A stretch of DNA of 64,000 bases, taken from the NCBI GenBank assembly GCA_907165065.1, contig OU015523.1, positions 125,489,023 through 125,553,022 of the forward strand, read 5' to 3'. The translations under genes were made by a program, and so were the position numbers. The stretch's first letter is position 1, and each line of letters opens with the position of its first letter. Positions 10,401 to 19,320 of the stretch are shown one piece after another. The notes under the pieces are model-generated. The model was not told the origin of the DNA and did not search any database. It worked only from the letters and a program-made list of their open reading frames with translations. Source of the DNA: Caprimulgus europaeus (taxonomy: Eukaryota; Chordata; Aves; Caprimulgiformes; Caprimulgidae).

Positions 10401-12744
10401 GGTGCTGGGGTGGGGTTGTTACCACTCAGTGGGTGCTGGGGTGGGGTTGTTCCCCCTCAGTGGGTGCTGGGGTGGGGTGTTCCCCCTCAGTGGGTGCTGT
10501 GGGGTGGGATTGTTCCCACTCAATGGGTGCTGGGGTGGGGTTGTTCCCGCTCAATGGGTGCTGGGGTGGGGTTGTTCCCCCTCAGCGGGCGCCGGGAGAG
10601 CCGGAGGTTCCCTGGTTCTCTGGTTCCAGCGGGTCCCTGGGGGTGCAGCACCCCCACCCTGTCCCCAGGCAGGGTGTCCCCGGGGGGGGTGGCCCTGCTG
10701 AGCGTGGCTGCTGTTGTCCCCTGGGCAGCACCCGCCTGGCCATGCTGAGCAGCTCCCTGACGCACTGGAAGAAGCTGCCGCTGCTGCCGTCTCTGACCAC
10801 CCAGCCCCACCAGGTGCTGGCCAGCGACCCCGTCCCCTTCGCAGACCTGCAGCAGGTGAGACAGGGGCTGGCAGGGGGCTCTGCCCCACACCTGGGACCC
10901 CCCCGGTGAGCCACAGAGATGTGGCTGTGCCCCACACCCGCAGCAGAGGCTGCTCCACAGAACCCCAGACTGGTTTGGGTTGCGGGGGACCTGAAAGCTC
11001 CTCCAGTCCCAACCCCCCTGCCAGCAGCAGGGACACCTTCCACTAGACCAGGTTGCTCAAAGCCTCATCCAACCTGGCCCAGAACACTTCCAGGGAGGAG
11101 CAGCCACAGCTTCTCTGGCCAACCTGGGCCAGGGTCTCACCACCCTCACACCAAACAATTCCTTCCTCACATCTCAGCTCCATCTCCCCTCTGACACTTT
11201 CAAGCCATTTACACTCATCCTGAACAGGAGCCAGCAGAGTGCCCAGGTGGCCAAGAAGGCCAAGGGCATCCTGGCCTGGATCAGCACCAGTGTGGCCAGT
11301 AGGAGCAGGGAAGTTCTCTTCCCCCTGCCCTGGGCACTGGTGAGGCCGCAGCTCGAGTGCTGGGTTCAGTGTTGGGCCCCTGAGTCCCAGAAGGACCTGG
11401 AGGTGCTGGAGCGTGTCCAGAGAAGGGACCGGAGCTGGGGAAGGGTCTGGAGCACAAGTGTGCTGAGTTCAGGCTGAGGGAACTGGGGGTGCTGAGCCTG
11501 GAGAAAAGGAGGCTGAGGGGAGACCTTGTGGCTCTGTCCAAGTCCCTTGGAGGAGGGTGCAGAGAGGTGGGGATGGGTCTGTTCCACCAAGGAGCAAGGG
11601 ACAGGACAAGAGGAAATGGGCTCCAGTTGTGGCCAGGGCAGCTGAGATGGGATGTGAGGAAGAATTTCTTTGCTGAAAGGGTTCTGAGGCATTGGCAGGG
11701 GTTGCCCAGGGCAGGGGTGGAGTCCCCATCCCTGGAGGGATTGAAGAGTCGTGTAGACACAGTGCTGAGGGACAGGGGTCAGTGGGGACTGGGCAGTGCT
11801 GGGTTCATGGTGGGACTCCAGGAGCACTGAGGACGCTGTCACTGTCCCTGTGGTGCCACCAGCCCCTCCCTGCCACAGCCCCTCGCCCTGGCTCTGGGTG
11901 CTGCTGCTTCTCCCACTGCCCGGCTCAGGGTGCTGCACACCTGGGGCCCGTGCCCCTGGCTTTGGTTTGGGGGGGAACAGAGGGGTTTTGGGGTTGGGGG
12001 TAGAAAGGTGTTTGGCTTTGGGGAGAATGGCGTCTTTTTTGGGGGATAAACAGCATTTTCTTTGGGGAGAGGACGGTGTTTTCTTGGAGGGTGTTGTTTG
12101 GGGGGCAGAATGTAGGAGTTTGGGGGGGACAGTGTTTTTGGGGGGGAGAATGTAGAGAGAACATAGGTTGGTTGGTGTTTTTGGGGGGGAGAGAACAAAC
12201 ATTTGGGTTTTTTGGGGCAAACAGGTGGTTTTTTTTTGGGGGGAAAACAAGTTGGTTTTTTGAGGGGGAGAGAATGTAGGTTGTTTTTTTTGGGGGGGGG
12301 ACACACCATAGGGGTTTTTTTTGGGGTTGGGGGGACACCATAGGTTGTTTTCTTGGGGGGGAGAGAATGTAAGTTGTTTTTTTGGGGGGGGGGAGAACAT
12401 ACATTTGTTTATTTTTTTGGGGGGGAGAACATACATTTGTTTATTTTTGGGGGTGGGGGGGAGACAAGGTCAGTTGGGGTTTTTTTGGGTGTTTTCAGCC
12501 CTTATGTCGGGTGTTTTTGGTTCAAGAAAACGTCGATTTTTTGTGGGGTGGGGGGAGAACATAGGTTGGTTGTTTTTTTTCGGGGTGGGGGGGGAGAGCA
12601 GCATTCCCCAGTGCCACCAGTGCCACCCCCCGCTGTCCCTGTCCCCCCCAGGTGTCCCGGATAGCTGCCTACGCCTTCAGCGCGCTCTCACAGATCCGCG
12701 TCGACGCCAAAGAGGAACTGGTTGTACAGTTTGGCATCCCCTGA
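7491..12744 (+). CDS. LAMTOR1: LAMTOR1 (p18), Ragulator scaffold (5 exons)
   Basis: Exons 7491-7532, 9184-9329, 10033-10110, 10729-10855 and 12652-12744 join in phase to give 161 aa, the same length as human LAMTOR1. The protein starts MGCCYSS: Gly2 is the N-myristoylation site and Cys3/Cys4 the palmitoylation sites that tether it to late endosomes and lysosomes. An acidic RLLEP dileucine-type motif follows in exon 2. The conserved helical part includes [33 protein letters not shown] and the C-terminus [16 protein letters not shown]1 wraps the LAMTOR2-5 roadblock dimers and docks Rag GTPases, allowing amino-acid activation of mTORC1. The codon across the exon 2/3 junction reads Ile, where I recall Ser in human. 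Each of the three larger introns carries a minisatellite, and intron 4 also has a CR1 composite. Confidence 0.97.
8440..9095. repeat. GGGGCTGTCACC-type minisatellite in LAMTOR1 intron 1
   Basis: About 40 units of 12-17 bp alternating GGGGCTGTCACC, GGGGCTGTCCCC and GGGGCTGTGTG fill the 3' half of intron 1 and end roughly 90 bp before exon 2. Confidence 0.92.
9352..9545. repeat. ~62 bp triplicated unit after LAMTOR1 exon 2
   Basis: Three G-rich units of about 60 bp, each ending CCACGCGGTGTTGG, follow exon 2 directly. This is a small, young-looking array. Confidence 0.8.
10165..10590. repeat. 31 bp minisatellite in LAMTOR1 intron 3
   Basis: About 14 units of 31 bp, with core TTGTTCCCACTCAGTGGGTG then CTGGGGTGGG. 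Units are close to identical, which suggests recent expansion or homogenisation. Confidence 0.93.
10961..11826 (+). mobile_element. CR1 composite, copy 1: antisense tail plus sense CR1 (LAMTOR1 intron 4)
   Basis: Bases 10961-11222 are a CR1 3' tail in antisense, from its terminal CCCAAACCAGT end inward. From 11221 the sequence switches to a sense CR1 ORF2 C-terminal part ([20 protein letters not shown] on translation, a CR1 reverse-transcriptase tail) and runs to the GGACTCCAGGAG end. The switch falls at CATCCTGAACAGGAGCC, identical to the junction in two other copies (19980 and 27540). Confidence 0.88.
11960..12600. repeat. T-run/G-run degenerate array in LAMTOR1 intron 4
   Basis: Irregular units of 25-60 bp alternating GTTTTTTTTGGGGGGGAG and AACATAGGTTG blocks fill the end of intron 4 up to about 50 bp before exon 5. 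On the other strand this is a purine/C-rich tract. Confidence 0.85.
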
Positions 12745-12758
12745 GCCCCCCCCCCCCC

Positions 12759-13145
12759 AGCACCTCAGCTTCACCACGGGGGGGGCAGCTTGTTTTGGGG
12801 GGGTTGGGGGTTTTTTTTTGTTGTTTTTCCTTTTTTTTTGGTCTTTATTTTCTCTCCCCCCCCCCCCCCCCCCTTATGGTGCCGTGACAGAACTTGTACA
12901 GACACCCAGTTTGCTACTGGCACCCACTGGAGGGTGTCCCCCCCCCCCCAAGCACCCCAGCACCTCAGCTTCACCACGGGGGGGGCAGCTTGTTTTGGGG
13001 GGGGTTGGGGTTTTTTTGTTGTTGTTTTTGATTTTCTTTCCCTTTTTTTTTGGTCTTTATTTTCTCTCCTCCCCCCCCCCCCCGACGGTGCCGTGACAGA
13101 ACTTGTACAGACACCCAGTTTGCTACTGGCACCCACTGGAGGGTC
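12759..13145 (+). repeat. 200-bp tandem duplication within the LAMTOR1 3' UTR
   Basis: Two direct copies, offset by exactly 200 bp (12759 and 12959), begin AGCACCTCAGCTTCACCACG and end with GTTTGCTACTGGCACCCACT and GGAGGGT. They differ mainly in homopolymer lengths and by a few bases, so the duplication is recent. Confidence 0.92.
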
Positions 13146-13456
13146 CCCCCCACCCCTGCGTGGGTGGGTGGGGGGCTGTGGGGGGGTGGGGGGCTGTGGG
13201 GTGCGGTTTGGGGGGGTTTTGGAGGGGAGGGGGCTGCGTTTCACCCAACACCACCGCGCACAGCGATGACCAACGTGGACAGGGAGGTGCCACCAGCATC
13301 GGTGACACGCTCAGCGTGGGACGTGGTGGCTCCTGACACCCCCCCCCAATGTCCCCTCTCCCCCCTCAGCTTCAATTTCATCCGGTTGGACCTTGATTTT
13401 GGGGTGATTTTTGTGTTTTTTGGGGGTTTTTGTAATTATTCTTGTTGGCCACGGGA

Positions 13457-13462
13457 GATAAA
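13457..13462 (+). terminator. Candidate LAMTOR1 poly(A) signal (GATAAA variant)
   Basis: GATAAA within GAGATAAAACCACG, followed by TGGTGTCCTCTGCTCTGTGT, a plausible GU-rich downstream element. It is the only hexamer-like site in this A-poor region. Confidence 0.5.
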
Positions 13463-13889
13463 ACCACGTTCATCCCGCGGTGGTGTCCTCTGCTCTGTGT
13501 CACCGGGGGTGGGGGGACACACACAGACATGTCCCCATCCCCCCCCCCCCGCCCCATTGTCCCTTCCTGGGGTTTTTGGGGAGAAATGTGCCATTTTGAG
13601 GGTCAATTTTTGCCTTTCTGAGCTGGGTTTGGGGGTCCCTGGAGCCTCAGCCCCCTGTGCCCCCCTCACCTGGGTGTGACTCTGTGGGGCTGATCCTCAG
13701 CGTCTTAATTTGTCCTAATTGGTAGAAAATGACCCCAAAACGGCCCTCACCCCCCCCTCCAACCACACTGAGGCCAGGGGGTGTCTGTGGGAGGTTGTGT
13801 GTGTGTCCCCCCCCGGGACCCCAAGTGTCACCCCAGGCCGGGGGGAGCCTGTGAGGGGGCTCAGGGTGCTTCCCCCTGGGGTCCCACAG

Positions 13890-14635
13890 GTGTCCCCTGC
13901 CCCACCGTGGGCCTCATTCCCCCCTCCCCGGGGCCCCACGCGTGTCCACTGCCCCACTGTGGGCCTCACCCCTTCCCCCAGGGTCCCCACGTGTGTCCCC
14001 TGCCCCACTGTGGGCCTCACCCCTTCCCCCAGGGTCCCACATGTGTCCCCTGCCCCACTGTGGGCTTCACCCCTTCCCCCTGGGGCCCCACGCGTGTCTC
14101 CTGCCCCACTGTGGGCCTCACCCCTTCCCCCTGGGGCCCCACGTGTGTCCCCTGCCCTACTGTGGGCCTCACCCCTTCCCCTTGGGGCCCCACGCGTGTC
14201 CCCGGCCCCACTGTGGGCCTCATTCCCCCCTCCCCGGGGCCCCACGCGTGTCCCCTGCCCCACTGTGGGCTTCACCCCTTCCCCCTGGGGCCCCACGCGT
14301 GTCCCCTGCCCCACTGTGGGCCTCACCCCTTCCCCCTGGGGCCCCACGCGTGTCCCCTGCCCCACTGTGGGCCTCACCCCTTCCCCTTGGGGCCCCACGC
14401 GTGTCCCATGCCCCACTGTGGGCCTCATTTCCCCCCTCCCCAGGGCCCCACGCATGTCCCCTGCCCCACTGTGGGCCTCATTCCCCCCTCCCCAGGGCCC
14501 CACGCGTGTCCCCTGCCCCACTGTGGGCTTCATTCCCCCCTCCCCAGGGTCCCACGCGTGTCCCCTGCCCCACTGTGGGCCTCATTTCCCCCATCCCCAG
14601 GGCCCCACGCGTGTCCCCTGCCCCGAGTGGGGGCC
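13890..14635. repeat. 51-54 bp minisatellite upstream of the NUMA1 promoter
   Basis: About 14 units with core CCCCACTGTGGGCCTCACCC, then a C-rich stretch and CCCCACGCGTGTCCCCTG. Nearly every unit carries CACGCGTG. The array lies between the LAMTOR1 3' end and the NUMA1 CpG island. No gene was recognised in this spacer (13480-14760). Confidence 0.93.
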
Positions 14636-14759
14636 CGAGGCCTGCGCTCCCGTGTCCCCATACCGACCCTTCCCCACAGCCCCACATCACGTCCCCGGAT
14701 ACCCCACGCGTGTCCCGGTTCCTCACCCCCCCCACACACCCCCCTTGTTGCCATGGTGA

Positions 14760-15010
14760 CCCGCTCCCATTACCCCCCCCCCCCCCGCCCTCGCGGCTCT
14801 CGCGAGACCCTCCCGGCGCGCGGGCCCGATGGCAGGCAGAGCTCCTTCACCGCCGCGCGCGGGGCACCGCCCACGTGACTCGCCCCACCCCGGCGGCAGC
14901 CAATGAGAAGGCGGCGGGGGCGGGACTTGACGTTTGAATCGAAGCGGCGGCGGCGACCGGCGCGGGGGGGGGCGACGGCCCCGGCACGGTACGGTGGGGG
15001 GGCACCGGGA
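14760..15010 (+). promoter_or_regulatory. NUMA1: Probable NUMA1 promoter with CCAAT-CHR and TCTCGCGAGA motifs
   Basis: CpG-rich sequence at the start of a long 5' intron leading to the NUMA1 start exon. It holds TCTCGCGAGA (14798-14807, the BANP/Kaiso-type palindrome), CACGTGAC (14872-14879), CCAAT (14900-14904) and TTTGAA (14933-14938). A CCAAT box about 30 bp upstream of a TTTGAA CHR element is the layout of G2/M genes regulated by NF-Y and DREAM/MuvB, which fits a mitotic gene. The non-coding first exon cannot be delimited from sequence; GCACG|GTACGG near 14987 is one possible donor. Confidence 0.6.
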
Positions 15011-17064
15011 GAACGGGGGCAGGGACACCGGGGAGGGGGCGGGGCCTGTCCCCGATGCCACCATGCCGCGGTGACCGGGCCCGGTGCTCGCTCGCGGGGC
15101 CGGTTGTGCGGGTCGGTACGGCTGAGCCCCCCCTCCTGCCTCCGTTATTACCCCGCCGCCATTTGGGGCGCAACCGAGGAGCCCCCGGGAGCGACCGCTA
15201 TTTCAGGGTCGTCGTCGTCCCCCGCCCTGGGCGCAGCACCGGGTCCCGCTGGGAGCTGGATGGCTGGCGGCGTTACCGGGGACCGACCCGCCTGCACCGG
15301 GCCTTACCGGCTGCTGCCCGCCGTGTGCCGAGCGCCTCCCGGTCCGGGAAGAGAAGCTGCTTCAGTGCTCCGGGGGGGATCTCCGGGCACAGCCACGCGT
15401 CTCCCGTGGGGGTCCGGTCACACCGGGGTCTCCCACGTCACCCGCCCGCAGCTCAGCCACCGTCTCCGGTGAAGCTCAGCGACGTCCCGTTCCCCAGACG
15501 GGACACCGGAGCGTGGGGGGACGGGGGGTCACAGCCACCCACCTCCTTTCGCTTCCAGGCAGCCAGGTCCCCCCACGGGCTTTTCCGGTGCCCCCGGGGC
15601 CGGTTTAAAACAACAACTTTCCGTTCCATCGGCCCCTTCCCGGTTGGGACGGGGAGATCCGTGCTCGGGGCAGCCCCGGGGGTGGCTCCCGAGGGTCTCT
15701 GGGTGCGCAGCGAGGGCTCAGTGTCCCTTTGTCACCCCCGGGCTCTTTCCGGTGGCAGTTGGGGGTCCCGCAGCCCCCGGTTTGGTGGGTCCCGGCGCTT
15801 CTCCAGTCCCATGGAGGGGGGGGGGAATTTTGTCAACCAACCGGGACGTGGCTTCAACCGGGTTAGTGAGTGACCGGGACCGTCACCGAGTTCCCCAGCA
15901 CCGTCCCCACCATGACCCACCACAACCAGGAGCGGCTCCGTGCCGCCGCCGTCACCCAGGACCGGGGCAGGGTGACAGCAGCCCAGCGCACCCACGGTTG
16001 GGATGAGACCCCGTCCCGTTCCCCGTTCTCCCGGTCGATGGTTTTCTGTGCCCCTACGCCTTTAACGAGCGCGGCTCCGGCGCGGTGACGTGGGGGTGGC
16101 CCGTGGCCAGGAAGAAGGGGAACCGTCACCCGCCGGCCCCGCCAAAGAGAAGCCCCAACAACTTTTCTTCCGTGCGTGGCCGCTGGGGCTCCCCCCGCTT
16201 CTCCCCGTTCATGGCGGATTAAACCCACACCCCCTCTCCCCGGGGCTACGCACGCACCGACGGCCCCCCCCCCCCCCCCCCCCCCCCCAGCCGGTAAGGC
16301 CCCAACAAAGACTTTCTTCATCTTCCGTGTTTGTTTTCAACGCAGGGCTGGGGAGGAAGAGGAGGAGGAGGAGGAGGGAGGTGAAGCGAAGCGAAGCGAA
16401 GTGGAGCTCGCCGTCTCTCCCAGCGCTCCGCCGCGGCGGATGGCTCCGGTCCCGGCGCCCCACGAACCCCCGAGGTGCGAACCCCCCACTCGCGTCGCAC
16501 TTGGGTTGAGTTCGCCAACATCCGGGAGCTCGAGCTCCGGGGTGGCGGCCGTGTCCCCCCCCCCGCCCCTCTCCCTGCCGACACCTCCTTCCCGCGCCAA
16601 CCGGGAGCCCGTGGGTCACCCACCCTGCTTGGGCGAGCTGCTGGGGGCTTCCTACAGCGGGACCCCCCCCCTTTCCCCCCTCCCCGGGACAACCAGAGGG
16701 CCACGGGCACGTCCCTGGGGTGGGTTGGCACCGGGAGCTCCGGGGCTTGCGTAACGGCCGTGTTTTGACCCGAGCGGGCGCTGGGGGGAAGCGGCAAAGG
16801 ACAATGTCGCTGTTGCTGTCACCGCCACCGGGGGTTTGTCCCCGTTCCCGCCACCGGATCCTTCCCCACCGACCTCCCACACTTCCCCCCTCTCCCTGGG
16901 GAGGCGGCTGGAAACTGCTGGGAGCCGCTGCCGCGCTTTGTGCCGAGCTCCCCGACCGGCCGCTTCCCGGCTGCCGCCGCACGGAGCCGGCCGTAGCGTG
17001 AGCGGCTCGTTGGCTCAGGGTGACGGCGGTGAGCCAGGCTCTGACCGGGGCCTCTCACCGGGCA

Positions 17065-17265
17065 CCGGCACTTCTCCGGTAAAACCCACCCCAGGAGTTT
17101 CACCGTCTCCGGTAAAGCCCGTCCCGGGGGTTTCACTGTCTCCGGTACAGCCCCTCCCGGGGGTTTCACCGTCTCCGGTTAAACCCACCCCAGGGGTTTC
17201 AGTGTCTCCGGTACAGCCTGTCACGGGGGTTTCACCGTCTCCGGTACAGCCCGTCCCGGGCAGGC
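17065..17265. repeat. ~34 bp minisatellite in the NUMA1 5' intron
   Basis: Six units of about 34 bp with GGTTTCACCGTCTCCGGTA and CCCGTCCCGGG-type blocks. Confidence 0.88.
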
Positions 17266-17374
17266 TGTGCTGGGCAGGATGTGGCCTTCCGCGGTGGCGG
17301 GGACCCGTCGGGCTGGCACACGAGTTTTGGGTGGGTTTTTGGGGAGGGGTGGTGGGCTGGGCACGCTGCCCCCT

Positions 17375-17875
17375 GAGCCGTGGGGCCCGGTGGGCGCCGT
17401 GGGGCGCTGTGCCGTAGCCGGGGGGCCCGGGGGGTGCCGTGGGGCCCGGTGGGTGCCGTGGGGCGCTGTGCCGTAGCCGTGGGGCCCGGTGGGTGCCGTG
17501 GGGCGCTGTGCTGTAGCCGGGGGCCCCGGTGGGTGCCGTGGGGCGCTGTGCCGTAGCCGTGGGGCCCGGTGGGTCCGTGGGGTGCTGTGCCGTAGCCGGG
17601 GGGCCTGGTGGGTGCCGTGGGGCGCTTTGCCGTAGCCGTGGGGCCCGGTGGGTGCCGTGGGGTGCTGTGCCGTAGCTGTGGGGCTGGCTTTTAGCCAGAC
17701 TTTAGGGACAAGCCATCCTGTCGGGGATCCTGCGCTTCCCAGCCCGGCTGGCGGGGGCGGTGGGTGCTCCGTGTCCCCCGGAAGCTGGTGGCCGTGGTGT
17801 GGCCGTGGTGTGGCCATGGTGTGGCCATGGTGTGGCCGTGGTGTGGCCGTGGTGTGGCCCTGGTGGGGCCGGTGC
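17375..17875. repeat. GGGGCCCGGTGGGTGCCGTG array plus TGGCCGTGG array
   Basis: About eight units of roughly 40 bp with GCCGTAGCCGTGGGGCCCGG and TGGGTGCCGTGGGGCGCTGT cores (17375-17690), then after about 110 bp a separate 12-bp array of GGCCGTGGTGTG (17800-17870). Confidence 0.88.
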
Positions 17876-19320
17876 TCCCGGGGATGGTGGTGGATCCCAG
17901 CCAGGCTCCTGGCCCGTCACGGCGATGGGGGTCAGGGTCTGATATGGGGCAAAAAGCACCAAAAATGGTGGTGATTTTTGGCGGGGGTCCCCGGTTGGCC
18001 CCCACCCCTGCTCAGCTCTGCTCCCAGCAGCTCCCTCACCGCGAGAGTTACCGGGCTGGCTCCGGGGACGGAGGCAAAGGTCACCGCGGAGGGGACCTGG
18101 CAGCGCTCCCGGGGACAGTGGGGTGGCTCGTCCCCGCTCCCCCCCTGCGGGGTGATGCCTGGGGGGGCTCCCCCCACCCTGGCAGGTGGCTCTCAGCGCC
18201 GGGCAAGGGAGCTGGCAGCGCTCCCACGGCTTGGCCGTCGCCTGGCCGGGCTCGTTCGGGGCTGGCTGACCTTTGCCGGTTCTTCCAGCCCCCATGGCGG
18301 TGTCCTGGCCATGGGGACGAGGGGAAGTGGGGGACAAGGGACCCCCAGCTCCCACCCCATCACCATTTCAGGGGTCACACAGCTGGGAGGGTGCCACAGT
18401 GGGAGCATTGCTGGCTCCAGACCCCCAGCTGTGCCAAATTCCATCCTTTTCCCTTCTGTTTCCTGCTCCCCATGGGCCATCCCGCTCTGCCGGGCCGTGC
18501 CACGCTCCGTGGCAGCCGTGTCCTGCCTCGGCTGCCTCTTGGTGCAGCGCTTGTGGGGGGTGGAATTTCCTCCTGCTCTTGCCCATCCCGTAGGATCTCT
18601 TGGCACAGCATCTCCACGTGCTTTGAGCTGCACCATCTCTCAAGTTGTTGCTCCTGTTTTCTGAGGTTTCCTGGGATACTGGCACTTCCCAGCGGCGGTG
18701 CCGGGGCGATGCCGGTGCTCAGCCATGACCAGCAGCAGCTGAGGGGGGGAAATGCCATCCCTGGGTGGGCACCAAGTGCCAGTGAGCTGCCAGGAGCTCT
18801 CTGAGTGGCCAGGCTGGGCTCTCTGCCGTGATTTGGCACAGCCACGGCGAGGCAGGCGGGCAGGATCCCCGGCAGCCGCCGGTGCTGGCCGGCCTGACCC
18901 TGACCAGGCTGTTTTGCACCGTTGTGGTGTGACCTGAAAGACGGGACTGGCCTGACGGGACGCTGCCGTCCTCACCAGGGTGCTGGGGCTGTGAAACCAT
19001 GAGGCAAGAGGGACCAGCGTGGGGTCTGCTGGGGTTCCAGGCCTTCAAATTCCTCTGAAAAGAGAATTTGGAGCAGTTTTGGGGCGAGGAGGCACGGCGG
19101 GAGGTGTGAGGACGAGGAGCCTGAGCCGTGATCTCGAGTTCCCTGCTGAAAAGCCGGACACACAACCCAGGGCAGATCCTCCCTTGATGGATACAAACAC
19201 CTGGCTCTGTGTGCAAACCCTTTATTAATGTAATTACCATGTTTGCTCTTAATTGCTTTTTTATTTTGCCATCTTTGCTGGTGTTTCCAGGTCCGGGCCG
19301 TGAGCAGCAGCCTCGCCAAG

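Larger units (their letters stand above)
12745..13480 (+). other. LAMTOR1: LAMTOR1 3' UTR
   Basis: Sequence after the LAMTOR1 stop, containing a 200-bp direct repeat. No canonical AATAAA is seen. The best poly(A) candidate is GATAAA at 13457-13462 (AGATAAAACC), followed by a GT-rich stretch, so the 3' end is placed near 13475-13480 with moderate confidence. Confidence 0.6.
15010..19290 (+). other. NUMA1 5' intron (inferred), no coding gene seen
   Basis: GC-rich sequence between the inferred promoter and the acceptor at 19289-19290. The left 2 kb is very CpG-rich and could hold further promoters or non-coding exons. A pure C-run lies near 16267-16290. Reading both strands gave no recognisable protein; in particular no LRRC51 (the LRTOMT partner in mammals) was found. 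Two minisatellites inside are listed separately. Confidence 0.5.

Noticed and set aside
13719-14937. Long Pro/Cys/His-rich frames on the plus strand upstream of NUMA1.
   Set aside because: Three frames of the 51-54 bp minisatellite stay open because the unit lacks stops; no conserved protein.
16209-16982. A 257-codon minus-strand frame in the NUMA1 5' intron.
   Set aside because: Its Arg/Pro/Gly/Ser-rich composition is typical of CpG-island DNA; no splice structure or family resemblance.
13480-19290. A search for LRRC51, the mammalian fusion partner of TOMT.
   Set aside because: No leucine-rich-repeat exons were recognised on either strand.
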